A stretch of DNA of 64,000 bases from Sambucus nigra (GCA_949130495.1 OX422213.1:534124467-534188466), one strand, 5' to 3'; shown: positions 1-11,136, counted from the first letter of the stretch. The notes: generated by a model not told the origin, from the letters alone. Program-made: numbers and translations.

Positions 1-778
1 TATCATACATGCATCCTACTCTTAAAACCTTATCTACAAGACGTCTAATATGAAAAGTAGAGTCTTAAAATAAGAGTAGAGTTTTTTTCCACCTCAAATG
101 GAGCTCCAAAAATGGTTGGATGAAGAAGAAGATGATGGCACCCCCACCTCCTAAGGTGGCCTTAAAGGAGGTTTCCTAGCTCCACAAATCTTTCCTTCAT
201 AAATGATCCAAGCAAAACCCTTTCAAATTATATAAATCCTCTATCTTCATCTTCAATAACCCCGACAACACCTCCAATATTCGTAGCTTTGCTCATCAAT
301 GGTAGAAATGGGCGTATTGGGCTTAAATATGGTAGACTACTTGTAACATGTGGGGACACAAGGTGGAGAGGTGGTGGTTCTTAGCTTGGGATGCTGGTTG
401 GGCTCTATGGGAGCTATAGAGAGCTTAGCGAGAGAAGAAAAATATGATCTTATATGCCCAAATAACCTAACACACAGTTATATACTCTCCAAAAGCCTAA
501 GGGGTTAAATCCCCAAAAATCCCCCCCCCCCCCCCAAACAAAACCTTAAAAACTCTCCCCAAACATTAAAATCAAGATTTTATCATACGGGTTCACGAGG
601 AGTTAACACGACATTGATTTTATGCTCCAAATTGGGACAACACACAAGAAAAAATTGAAATGATTGATTTCTTCCCAAGTCGTTCGAACGAGAATGGGAC
701 CTCGTTCAAATGAGACCGGGCTCTCGTTCGATTGAACTTTTAATGAGGTAATGCACCAATGCAGTGATGGTTCATTCG
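1..778 (-). other. Left piece of an old minus-oriented LTR-type element, non-coding
   Basis: No credible gene is visible. The stretch carries several TCGTTCGAA/CGAACGAG-like motifs (about 680-780) that recur at 11150-11250 and 12930-13010, which suggests one older element later split by the insertion at 784-11136. A run of 15 C lies at 521-535. Read on the minus strand this would be the distal part of the 3' LTR that starts at 11425. The outer end lies beyond the window, so the assignment is an inference. Confidence 0.35.
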
Positions 779-783
779 ATCAT

Positions 784-2262
784 TGATTCGTCACTTTTAT
801 TGTATTTTATACCCTGTTAATTTGTACATTCTAGCATTCCCGTGCATGTATTTACCGGTTCTTATACTCATTTATTGACTAACCCCTGAGTTCATCGTAT
901 ATACTTTGTATGTGTCTTTATTAAGATTTTATAGGTATCGGGATGCATTTTGGGAAGTTTGGTTTTGATCCGGAGAAGTTCCGTAGACACTTGCACAGTC
1001 GGGGGGATTTTGGTAATTTCAGCACTCGGATTTTGATCCCGATTTCTTCACGGAAGTTGTAGACCTTCTTCTTATCTTCGCAGGGCCTCCGACATTGCTT
1101 GAATCCGATCTCGAACGAAGATGTTATGGATGTTTCAGAGAAACATGGGATAAATAAAGCCAAAATAACCTATCCATATTTTGTTTGCAGGACCGAATCG
1201 ATTCGGTGGTCACCAGTGCAGCATTCTCCCTCTAGCGAATCGATTCGGACCTGCCGAATCGATTCAGTTATGCTGATTTTTTGAGTTTTCCTCCTTATTA
1301 CTAGTTTGCCATTTTGGTTGGATTTTTGGGGATATATCCCTTGTTTTTCCTCCTTTGTTGATATAGATTACTTTTGTTAGATATTTGGTTATATAGAAAA
1401 CACTCTCTTCTCTCTCCTAGGTCAAGTTCATTTATGGTTTTTACCCACTTGTAAAGCTTTGATTACTAGTTGTTATTAATGCAAGAAAGGTTCATTTACT
1501 TCTTCTCTACTTGTTCTACTAGCTTTAATTTGCATTTAATTCCATCTCTTGTATTGGTTTGTGTTTAAACTAGATAACTAACTTAATTATGTTGTTAACT
1601 AGCATGTGTAGTTTAGTTTCAATTATGAGTAGCTAGACTTATGATTGGGGATCATAATCCCACCTTGGATGCTTGAACTTCATATTTAGGGTTTGGTTTA
1701 TAATTGTTCTAATGGAACTTCATGTGTTGGTATTGGAGTATCATAGTTTCTTAACTTCTCTTGTCATGCAAGGGTTAGTGTTTGAAGCTTTACTACAAAC
1801 CCAACCCATCTAGCAATAACTAACTAACCCCTAATCCTCCATTGTTGAGTTTAGTCTCTACATGGTTGATGTTCGGACTTAATTAGTTATGCTCGATTAG
1901 AATTAATTTCAACCAAGCCCTATAATCCCCTTCTTTGTGAATCCGAGGTGGGAGAATGATCCTCGATCCCTTTAATTTCTTGAACTCAAGCTTATCTTAG
2001 TTCTTTTCATAGTTCCGTAATTATTAATTAATTAACTGATCATCAATAGTATGTTAGTTTAGAGATTACTCTCAATCACTTTTCCAAACTATTAAATCAT
2101 CTTTTACACTTTAACTTTTGTGACGTTTAGAGAATACCTTTAACCTAATCCTGTTCTCTTAGGAGTGTTTCAATCCCTGTGGATCACGATTTCGTACTTA
2201 CCAGATATTAATTGTTGCGATAGATTTGCACTTGAATCATAAGCTTTATTTAGGGCGCACCA
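784..2262 (+). repeat. 5' LTR of the Athila-type element
   Basis: 1479 bp, TG...CA ends. It matches 9638-11136 throughout but lacks 19 bp at about 1208, where one of four 12-bp dyads is missing. A TATA-like TATATAG lies at about 1392-1398, followed by a CT-rich initiator-like stretch. U3 includes a block (about 1040-1130) that is also recognisable in the solo LTR at 52183-53829, so the two LTR families are related. Confidence 0.95.
1194..1266. promoter_or_regulatory. ATCGAT dyad cluster in the 5' LTR U3
   Basis: Three 12-bp dyads of the form CGAATCGATTCG start at 1194, 1236 and 1255. The last two are 19 bp apart. Compared with the 3' LTR (10049, 10068, 10110, 10129), the second dyad has been lost by a 19-bp deletion. 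The cluster sits about 130-200 bp upstream of the TATA-like box, a usual place for enhancer-type sites. Function is inferred, not known. Confidence 0.55.
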
Positions 2263-2267
2263 AGTTT

Positions 2268-2285
2268 TGGCGCCATTGCCGGGGA
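2268..2285 (+). other. Primer-binding site (tRNA-Asp type)
   Basis: TGGCGCCATTGCCGGGGA begins 5 bp after the 5' LTR. It matches the complement of the 3' end of plant tRNA-Asp (GTC), the primer type usual in Athila elements, with one mismatch (A at 2275). Confidence 0.85.
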
Positions 2286-2384
2286 TTGGCAACTATCTTA
2301 GGTTTTAGAAATTCTCTTTACACTATCGTTCCCTGTGGTCACCGTGACATCACGGTTTCCAAAAATCAATCCAAAATTCTGTAA

Positions 2385-3851
2385 ATGCAAGACGCGAGTA
2401 GTACCAATTTAAATACTATTCGTGAACGATCGTCTAGTGAACCCTCGGATTATTGGAGACCTTTACCATCAATTTCTCGTTCTAGTTCGGTCTCGTCTTC
2501 TTCTTATACCTGGGCCCACTTCGATCCCACAACCATGGACGATAATGTTAGTGAGAACGGTAGTCAAGGGGTAGCACCCGAACCTCCTTATAGGACCATG
2601 CGTGATTATTTGCAACCAGAGAGGACCACCTCTCCGTCTTGTATCATTTTTCCCTAAAATGCCGCGCAATTCCATTTTCGTAATGGAATGATTCAATTAC
2701 TTCCTACTTTCCACGACATGGATAGTGAACAACCGTACCTTCATGTTAGAGAGTTTGAGGAGGTGTGCGCTAATTTTAGCGATCAAAACTGTCCTCTAGA
2801 TGTCACACGACTCAAACTCTTATCGTTTTCCTTAAAAGACAAGGCCAAATCTTGGCTTTGGTCTTTAGCTCCTAATTCCATCGGGAGTTGGCGCAAAATG
2901 CAAGCGCAGTTTTTGAAAAAATTCTTTCCAACTCATCGCACCAACTCTTTAAAGAGTCAAATCCAAACATTCGTTCAAACCGAAGGTGAATCATTCGAGC
3001 GATGTTGGGAGAGATTTAATATGGTACTTCATAAATGCCCACACCACGGTTTCAAAAAGTGGAGATTAATCTCATTTTTCCACAATGGGCTTACGCTTAA
3101 TGCGAAAAAAATAGTGGAGACAATGTGCTCTGGTGAGTTCTTTGGTTTAGATCCCGATGATGTGTGGGCACATTTCAAATATTGTGCCGAAACCACCCAA
3201 GCATGGGATACCTCGGATCCGAACAAAACCAATTCGCGACCTTCGGTTCCGTCCTCGTCTAACCCTGGTATGTATCACCTCACTGACGAGGATGAGATGA
3301 AAATGAGATTAGATAAATTATTTAAGAAACGTGAGGAGTTCGGCTCGAAGGTTCGAGATCCCGTTGTTCAAATTCAATCCGTAATTGAGGAGTTGTGTGC
3401 CATTTGCGACACTAATGCTCATTCGACCCAAGAGTGTCCCACTATTCCGGCTTGCAAAGTGATCCTCCATGACCAAGCGAACGCTATGGGAGTTTTTAGA
3501 AGATCCCAAAACGTTCCCGAGCAAGGATTTAATCCATCTTGGGGTAACCAACTCGGTTACCAATATCAACAATCTCGTCCTCCCCCGCCTCAGAATTACC
3601 AACAAACATACATTCAAAATCCTCCTCCTCAAATTGTAATGCAAGGTCCCCCTCCGGGACCACCTCCACCAGTTATACCTGCCTACGCACACCCGAACAA
3701 GAGAAGTCTAGAAGAAAATTTTCAATCTTTTGCGACTTCTCAACAAGCCACAAATGCTAGGCTCGAAAAAGAAATTTCCAAGTTGGCCGCTTCTTTGAGT
3801 GTGCAAGAAAAAGAAAAATTCCTGTCACAACCTCATGGGCCCGTTGGGTAA
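2385..3851 (+). pseudogene. gag: gag, Athila-type (one in-frame stop)
   Basis: Structural capsid/nucleocapsid protein of the retrotransposon. A single reading frame runs from the ATG at 2385 to the TAA at 3849-3851, broken only by a TAA at 2655-2657. From 2688 it encodes a Retrotrans_gag-type capsid domain (motifs KAKSWLWSL, FLKKFFP, ESFERCWERF, FFHNGL). A CCHC zinc knuckle (CAICDTNAHSTQEC, spacing C-x2-C-x4-H-x4-C) follows near residue 236 of the 2688 reading. Next comes a Pro/Gln-rich stretch and a short coiled coil. The protease ORF at 3858 is in the same frame, so gag and protease were probably one polyprotein. Both terminators read TAA where CAA would keep the frame open. Confidence 0.88.
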
Positions 3852-3857
3852 AATAGC

Positions 3858-5429
3858 ATGAATTCCAATGTTTCTACTCCTTCTTCCGCTCAATGTAGGT
3901 CTATGGAACATGCTAATTCCATCACCACTCTTAGAAGTGGGAAGGTGATTGAAAATCCACCTCCACCTTCCCCGAAAGAATCCGATGAGGTCACAATAAC
4001 TCCCCGAGAGAGTGAAGTGACTCCCAAAAAGAAAAGAGATAAGTCACTGACCAAGGAGCTGGAAACTTCAGTCCCTTGTCCATTTCCCGAACCCTACCCT
4101 CAAAGGCTCCTTCCCATTGTTAAACCCAACAAAGATCAAGAAATCATGGAGACATTCAAACAAGTAAAAATCAATCTCCCTCTCCTTGACGCGATTAAGC
4201 AAATCCCTTCCTATGGCAAGTTTTTGAAAGATTTGTGCACCTTTAAGAGAAATCATGTTTCTCGCATAAAGGTGGAGTTGACTGAACATGTTAGTTCTAT
4301 TTTCCAACACAACACGATTCCAAAATTTAAGGACCCAGGGCGTCTAAGTGTTTCATGTATGATTGGAAACTTCGCCATTAATCGTGCTCTTCTTGATCTA
4401 GGAGCTAGTGTGAACCTCTTACCGTATTCGGTTGATCTTCAATTGGACTTAGGAGAACTTAGTCCTACCAAAACTAAAATTCAATTGGCCGACGGCTCCA
4501 CCAAAATTCCACGGGGCGTCTTGGAAGATATCCTCGTCCAGATTGACACCTTTGTGTTCCCGATCGACTTTATCGTTCTTGATACCCAACCTGTTTTAAG
4601 CCCAAACAATCAACCTCCCGTCATCTTAGGACGGCCATTCCTCGTGACCGCGAATGCTTCGATAAATTGTAGGAATGGTGAGATGAACTTGTCTTTTGTA
4701 AATATGACATTAGATGTCAATATTTTCAATGTGTCGCACCTCTCGAGTGATGAGGATGAGTGTGTTAAGGAGGTGAGCTTTGTTGTATTGGTATGTGTAG
4801 AAGACGATCAAATTGCGAGAGAGGAAATTGATTGGAGTGTGTTGGATGTGTGTTTTGACATGTTAGGAGAGGTTGGCGTAGGAAAAAACCATGAAATCGG
4901 GGATAAATTAGGCAATTTGGATTTCACTCTGATTAACGACTCTATCATATCCGAAATTGACATTTACATAGAGTCATCAATCCCATGTAGGGAGAGTTGC
5001 TCGGAGAAAAATAGGGTAGATAATGTTTCTATCGATTTGTGCACCGACCCACCGATCCGTCACTTTAATAACCCATGGCCCCCTCTTTCAAATATTAATC
5101 CGGTTTTCAAAACCAAACGCGGGTCAAGCGGTTGGGGTAGTCCATTTTTGATAGGTATCATGTCTTCCGATCTAGAACCCGACATAATTGTTAAGTGTGT
5201 GAAGTTTAGTTGGAACGAAGTCAGAAGAAAGGGAAGAATAGGTGTTCACATATTAATTTATGTCCTAATAATATCTACGGATTTACCACTGGACATTGTA
5301 CGCAGCATCCCCATTAGCAGAGTTGGTTTGTTCGGTAAATTCTCAATTTTGGTGCCGAGCATCCCCGGCATGTGTGGGGTGCAATATTTTTGTCCCGGAC
5401 CCTTTGCACATTTTAATCACCATCTTTAG
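3858..5429 (+). CDS. Retrotransposon aspartic protease ORF, Athila-type
   Basis: 523 codons, in frame with gag. The retropepsin active-site triad appears as LLDLGASVNLLPY (Asp near residue 179), followed by the Athila-typical flap region (LADGSTKIPRG), IVLDTQPV and the second conserved motif VILGRPFL. The protease would mature the Gag polyprotein. Residues after about 300 are acidic, then poorly conserved, and match nothing I recognise; in complete Athila elements the RT would follow here, but the frame ends at 5429 without any RT motif. The protease motifs are intact, yet upstream stops make expression from the polyprotein doubtful. Confidence 0.85.
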   Translation: MNSNVSTPSSAQCRSMEHANSITTLRSGKVIENPPPPSPKESDEVTITPRESEVTPKKKRDKSLTKELETSVPCPFPEPYPQRLLPIVKPNKDQEIMETFKQVKINLPLLDAIKQIPSYGKFLKDLCTFKRNHVSRIKVELTEHVSSIFQHNTIPKFKDPGRLSVSCMIGNFAINRALLDLGASVNLLPYSVDLQLDLGELSPTKTKIQLADGSTKIPRGVLEDILVQIDTFVFPIDFIVLDTQPVLSPNNQPPVILGRPFLVTANASINCRNGEMNLSFVNMTLDVNIFNVSHLSSDEDECVKEVSFVVLVCVEDDQIAREEIDWSVLDVCFDMLGEVGVGKNHEIGDKLGNLDFTLINDSIISEIDIYIESSIPCRESCSEKNRVDNVSIDLCTDPPIRHFNNPWPPLSNINPVFKTKRGSSGWGSPFLIGIMSSDLEPDIIVKCVKFSWNEVRRKGRIGVHILIYVLIISTDLPLDIVRSIPISRVGLFGKFSILVPSIPGMCGVQYFCPGPFAHFNHHL

Positions 5430-5518
5430 GGTCCAAAAATCTACTTATTAGCAGCCCAATCCTTTTACCCATGTGTGAATGTTGAAACAGGAAATGCAGA
5501 AAATGTTTTTCCTTCTTG

Positions 5519-5734
5519 CGAATCGATTCGGTACCTCCGAATCGATTTGGTGTGAGTCAGCTTACAGGTCTTTGTCTTGCGAATCGATTCTCTCACTCCG
5601 AATTGATTCGCTAGCCAACAGTAAAAAAAAGTAGAACCAAATCGAATTGATTCGGTCCCTCCGAATCGATTCGCCCTGAGACAGTGAGCTAATTCGAGGA
5701 TACCGAATCGATTCGGTCCCTCCGAATCGATTCG
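5519..5734. promoter_or_regulatory. Internal cluster of four 19-bp-spaced ATCGAT dyad pairs
   Basis: Eight copies of CGAATCGATTCG or one-base variants start at 5519/5538, 5580/5599, 5643/5662 and 5704/5723. Within every pair the spacing is exactly 19 bp, and the pairs repeat every 61-63 bp. The same pair unit occurs in both LTRs. The cluster lies just upstream of the accessory ORF and may be its promoter region. Because each dyad is self-complementary, the two members of a pair could also form a 12-bp stem with a 7-nt loop in RNA. Confidence 0.6.
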
Positions 5735-6388
5735 ATTGTCAGTCTTTCAAATCCTGCCCGCGTTCATACGTCCTCATTTTTCTCCCTTTTCTCTTCCATC
5801 TCCCTTAAGAGCCATCCTTCCTACTCATTTCCCCAATCCTCTCGCTACTGATTTTCTCTCCATTTCTCTAAGGAATCTCGCTCAAGGTAACAACTCCAAT
5901 CTTTCTATGTTAAATTCAATATGAAATTTATGTTCATTCTATTCAAACTAGGGGGGTTATGTGTGTTTGTCCATATTTGCATAATGTATATATATGATTC
6001 ATGAACTGTCCACCTTTCATTACTGATTTCCATCACTATCCAACAAATACAACCTATTTATTGTTGATTAATATGTTGTGTTGTATTTGTTGGGGGCTTT
6101 CATGAATGAAATGCATTTTTCTCCCTATTTTGAGCAGACTGCACACCACATGTTTGATAAAAGGCCTAAATGAGGAGTTCATTGCCAATTATTCGATTTT
6201 TGTGCCTCTTAACGAACATTGACATAGATTCTACCTTGTTTGAGAGTGATGTATGTTGGGTACGTTTATCTGATCATTTTCTTCCGACATGCACCACCCA
6301 TTCCTTTTCGATCCTGTTTCATGCTAAATTGATTTTATGCATTACACTAATTGTGTATGTATCGAATTGATTTCTCTTATAGGTTCTT
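5735..6388 (+). other. Leader region of the accessory ORF, possible 5'-UTR intron
   Basis: CT-rich, without a convincing coding region. A splice donor-like CAAG/GTAAC is at 5886/5887 and a T-rich acceptor ending in TTATAG is at 6382, seven bases before the ATG at 6389. An intron of 496 nt in the leader is plausible but cannot be proved without transcripts. Confidence 0.4.
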
Positions 6389-7558
6389 ATGGCTTAAAAG
6401 CCCACCACCAATGATGTTATGGGCCGGACTGGGTTTGAAACTTTTAGATCCAAGGCCGAGAGAGATTGGTACAGTGAAAAGTTTCCCTCCACTCGGGAAA
6501 TTGCTATCGAACGCTCGATGAAGCTTGATGACTTTCCTAACAAGGTTGGGAGACACTTTCAAAAATTCCATTGGGAGGCCCATCTCGAAAAGGAGGGTGA
6601 TGTGATTGAGGAGCATGTCCGTCGTTTCTATGCATCGCTTGTCTCAATTGGAGGCGGGATGCATGAGGCTTTTGTTAGGGTCGGAAAAATTCTGATTTCC
6701 AAGCAAATTCTGTCAGAACTGTTGGGAGGTGCTAACAATCCTGATGAGTATACATATACGTCGCGCAACCTTCTTGTGTTGTTTCCCAACGATGTTTTGA
6801 TTGCGCGTCTAGCGCCCGAACACGTTTGGGTCGGGGAAACATTTTCGACAAAGCTCATGCCTGATTCTCACCAGCTTATCCACCTAGTCGCCGTGAATTC
6901 AATCATTCCTACCCAAACAAAATCAGTCTTGCGATCAAAGCAGACCCATTTCCTCTACTATCTCCTAGACGCCAACACTATTATAAGCCTGCCTGCCTTG
7001 GTGCTTCAACACATGTTGAACACCGCTTATTGCGAGAAGGGATCGACTACTCTCCTTTATGCTCGGCTTGTGTCTAGGATATGTAGAGATGCTCATTGCG
7101 AGGTGATTGCCTCCGACAAGCGGGCGAGGCTGCCCTCTCCGCTTGACGATGATGCTATCGAGAGGACTTTAGGAAAAGATTATTGGGAGAGGAAAAAGCG
7201 ATGGATGAGTGATCAAATGGCTGCTGGTAACCATTTTGATTTTGATGATCCACTTCCAGACGTTCAGCAGGGACCGACTCCAGTTCAGCACCCGTTGGGC
7301 CCCTTTAGAGAGTTGAGTGCGAGAATGGATGCAATGCAGGGGGATTTCGCTGTTTTCAAGAAAAACCATGAGCGGAGATTTTCGGAGTTTAGGGGCGCTT
7401 ACGAGCGTGATATTTTGATGATTACTGGGGCGCAGATGGACCTATTTGTGCATCTACGTGGGGGTGAGGCTGCTGTGCCTCCTTACCTTTATGACCCCTA
7501 CCCCCCGCGTAGCCCCAATGAGCCCGGTCCTTCTCATCGCCGCCCTGACCTTCCCTAG
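6389..7558 (+). pseudogene. Accessory ORF, 'putative plant transposon protein' (PF20167-like)
   Basis: The reading frame from ATG 6389 is interrupted by TAA at 6395-6397 (third codon). From ATG 6419 it is open for 379 codons. Early residues show the pattern I associate with the plant transposon-associated domain PF20167: VRRFYASL, then FVRVGKILIS and ILSELLGG, later LARLAPEHVW and LLYARLVSRICRD. The C-terminus is acidic and Pro-rich. This family is found in Athila-like and related elements; its biochemical role is unknown to me. The protein may still start at 6419 if the upstream ATG is lost. It occupies the place where pol would stand. Family assignment is from memory of motifs, not a profile search. 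Confidence 0.6.
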
Positions 7559-9625
7559 GAAATGTTGTTGCTGCTATTTTATTTTGTCCTCCTGTAGTTA
7601 TGGATATCTAAACTGTTTTGGGCTGTTTTGTCAATATTGTATTTTCTCATTTTGTTTTTTTCCCACATGTATGCATCCCGGAATTATTAATGAAAAGAAT
7701 TCCTTAATTTCATCTTCTTAATTATCTTTATAAATATGTCTCCTCTGTATATAGTGGTGTTGTGGTACTAACATTTTGACAGGCATGCCGTTGCGCGTTT
7801 CTCGAGTTACTCCTTACGGGGTAACTATTTTCTAACCCATTTTCCCTTTTTATCCCTACTAACATTGGGGACAATGTTTCATTCAAGTTAGGGGGTATGG
7901 ATTACATTTTTAATACCAGTTACCATGTTAGTATTTATTTATTTATTAAAAAAAATCTTTTTTTCTCTCTCTCATATCTACTATGATTACTTATATGATC
8001 GGCTTATCCTATTGTATAGCTATGAAGGATTCTTCGAGTCATTGATTTATTACCCTTTAGCCCGTTATTGTTTGCATTGTGTATAGCATCATAAAATTAA
8101 ACTGTGAAGCTTTGAGCATATACACAAATAGTTATTTATGATTTGGTTTAAAGTGTTTCAAATTCGTTATTATAAGGCGCATGTTGTACCCTTACAAAAG
8201 TGAAAATTGAGACTTATCGTCATTTGTGAGCGTATACATCCACTCAATCTCTTTCTTGTTAATGAATTCGTTGTCAATCTCATTTTCTTTTCATTTGATT
8301 GCATATTAATTGATTTAACACTTGAGCATGATTTTCAATGGTGTTTAGTCCCGCGAATCACATGAAACTTTAGGAAAGGATTATAGGCCCTCTTTGTTAT
8401 ATTAACCCATATGACCTTAACCTTACCCCTTAAATGTTTTCCCTAGTCAGCCCCCTTGAGCCTTATTATTCCTTTCGTTTCGTCCCCAAATCCCTTGTCC
8501 AACTCCACATTGGAGTCCTAAACCCTTATTTACTCCTCCCATACCTTGAATAGGGATTGTTCCCGGGATTGAATGATGTTGTTTATATAGATTGCAATCA
8601 AGCTTTGAGTGGTCAAAAGAAAAAAAGAAAAGAAAAAAAGCGAAAAAGAAAAGAAACAAACAGAAAAAGAAACGAAAAAGTTAGAAAAAGAAAGAAAAGA
8701 AATATCGAATAAAATGGGTCCTAGTTGATTCCCATTTTACCATGTGCATGAAAATCAAAGTCTCACTCTCATGAATACCTTGCTTTTGGAATTTGATTTC
8801 GATTCCTAAATTGCCCATTAAATCCATTATCCCACGCGTTATTCCCGAATCTCCTTTGATCCTACAAACATTCCTTTCTTTTCCTAACCCCAAGCCTACA
8901 ATACAACCCAATAAAGTCCTATTTGCTCCTAGGGTGATGTGATTTTAAAGGTCGAACATTAGCGATAATCTGTTTAAATGCTTTTCTCTTGGTTAATATG
9001 CGATATCCTTTCATGAGATTGTATTTCCAACTTTTATAATGCGTTCTTCATTGATGAGATGTGTGTGGCCTAGTTTCCCTTTACAATTACTCTTTATGCC
9101 CGCATGTCCCGTGTGTGTTACATCCCATTTCTGAGTGTTTCATTTGTTGAGTGTAACAACCGAAGAGAACTTGAGTATGCATGCCTTAGCATTTATATGG
9201 ATTTTGAAAGTTTTACCAAATCTAAATTACCACACGTGTCCGCTTATTTCGCATTTCCATAGTTTCGATTTTTATTGAAGTTATTTGTTTAATGCGGATA
9301 ATTGCCGTATTTTGTGTGAGCTTTGTTCACTTTGTTGATAAATTGTACTTCTTAGATATTTATTGAGCTACGCATTAGTTTTTATCGTATCATAGTATGA
9401 GTTGATTTGATGTTTGTGGGTGTCATCCCTGGAAACCCTCACGAGACCTCACTCGTCCCCTAGCGCCACCTAGGTTTTTTTACAAATGTCTTATTGCATT
9501 TGCTAAATGCAATCGTTCGCCTATGAAAGTGGCATTTTTCCTTCTATGTACATATTTCTTCTGTTTTGGTTTTGTTGACGCCTCTTGTTTCTTCATACTT
9601 CATTGCTCGGGACTAGCAATGTATA
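7559..9625 (+). other. Non-coding 3' region of the Athila-type element
   Basis: No gene is supported. It contains the sequence GGGGACAATGTTTCATTCAAG followed by TTAGGGGGT (about 7866-7897), a polypurine-tract-like signal typical just after the coding region of Athila elements. An A/G-rich tract lies at about 8614-8702. Short ORFs here are consequences of base composition. Confidence 0.7.
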
Positions 9626-9637
9626 AGTTAGGGGGTG
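9626..9637 (+). other. Polypurine tract
   Basis: AGTTAGGGGGTG abuts the TG of the 3' LTR and is the expected plus-strand primer site. A near copy stands 1.7 kb upstream at about 7887. Confidence 0.75.
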
Positions 9638-11136
9638 TGATTCGTCACTTTTATTGTATTTTATACCCCGTTAATTTGTACATTCTAGCATTCCCGTGCA
9701 TGTGTTTCTCGGTTATTATACTCATTTATTGACTAACCCCTGAGTTCATCATATATACTTTGTATGTGTCTTTATTAAGCTTTTATAGGTCTCGGGAATG
9801 CATTTTGGGAAGTTTGGTTTTGATCCGGAGAAGTTCCGTAGACACTTGCACAGTCGGGGGGATTTTGGTAATTTTAGCACTCGGATTTTGATCCCGATTT
9901 CTTCACAGAAGTTGTAGACCTTCTTCTTATCTTCCCGTGGCCTCCGACGGTGCATGAATCCAATCTTGAACGAAGATGTTATGGATGTTTCGGTGAAACA
10001 TGGGATAAATAAAGCCAAAATAACCTATCCATATTTTGTTTGCAGGACCGAATCGATTCGGTCCATCCGAATCGATTCGGTGGTCACCAATGCAGCATTC
10101 TCCCTCTAGCAAATCGATTCAACCCTGCCGAATCGATTCAGTTCTGCTGATTTTTGGAGTTTTCCTCCTTATTACTAGTTTGACATTTTGGTTGGATTTT
10201 GGGGGATATATCCCTTGTTTTTCCTCCTTTGTTAATATAGATTACTTTTATTAGATATTTGGTTATATAGAAAACACTCTCTTCTCTCTCCAAGGTCAAG
10301 TTCATTTATGGTTTTTACCCACTTATAAATCTTTGATTACTAGTTGTTATTAATGCAAGAAAGGTTCATTTACATCTTCTCTACTTGTTATACTAGCTTT
10401 AATTTGCATTTAATTCCATCTCTTGTATTGGGTTGTGTTTAAACTAGATAGCTAACTTAATTATGTTGTTAACTAGCATGTGTAGTTTATTTTCAATTAT
10501 GAGTATCTAGACTTATGATTGGGGATCATAATACCACCTTGGATGCTTGAACTTCATATTTAGGGTTTGGTTTATAATTGTTCTAATGGAACTTCATGTG
10601 TTGGTATTGGAGTATCATAGTTTCTAAACTTCTCTTGTCATGCAAGGTTTAGTGTTTGAAGCTTTACTACAAACCCAACCCATCTAGCAATAACTAACTA
10701 ACCCCTAATCCTCCATTGTTGAATTTAGTCTCTACATGGTTGATTTTCGGACTTAATTAGTTATGCTCGATTATAATTAATTTCAACCAAGCCCTATAAT
10801 CACCTTATTTGTGAATCCGAGGTGGGAGAATGATCCTCGATCCCTTTAATTTCTTGAACTCAAGCTTATCTTAGTTCTTTTCATAGTTCCGTAATTATTA
10901 ATTAATTAACTGATCATCAATAGTATGTTAGTTTAGAGATTACTCTCAATCACTTTTCCAAACTATTAAATCATCTTTTACACTTTAACTTTTGTGACGT
11001 TTAGAGAATACCTTTAACTTAATCCTGTTCTCTTAGGAGTGTTTCAATCCCTGTGGATCAAGCTTCCGTACTTACCGGATATTACTTGTTGCGATAGATT
11101 TGCACTTGAATCATAAGCTTTATTTAGAGCGCACCA
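9638..11136 (+). repeat. 3' LTR of the Athila-type element
   Basis: 1499 bp, TG...CA. It retains both complete dyad pairs (starts 10049/10068 and 10110/10129, each 19 bp apart, pairs 61 bp apart). It is followed directly by the TSD ATCAT at 11137-11141. Confidence 0.95.

Larger units (their letters stand above)
784..11136 (+). mobile_element. Complete non-autonomous Athila-type Ty3/gypsy element
   Basis: Two long direct repeats (784-2262 and 9638-11136) start TGATTCG and end GCACCA, flanked by the perfect 5-bp target duplication ATCAT at 779-783 and 11137-11141. The order inside is primer-binding site, gag, aspartic protease, dyad-repeat cluster, an accessory ORF at 6389-7558, a 2 kb non-coding 3' region and a polypurine tract. 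Gag and protease look like the Athila lineage. No reverse transcriptase, RNase H or integrase is present, since only about 1 kb separates the protease ORF from the accessory ORF. The element would therefore depend on enzymes supplied in trans. The LTRs differ by only a few percent by eye plus a 19-bp indel. Confidence 0.93.

Noticed and set aside
8447..8911. Minus-strand frames in the Athila 3' region
   Set aside because: Composition effect of the A/G-rich tract; no family resemblance and no support in the known element layout.
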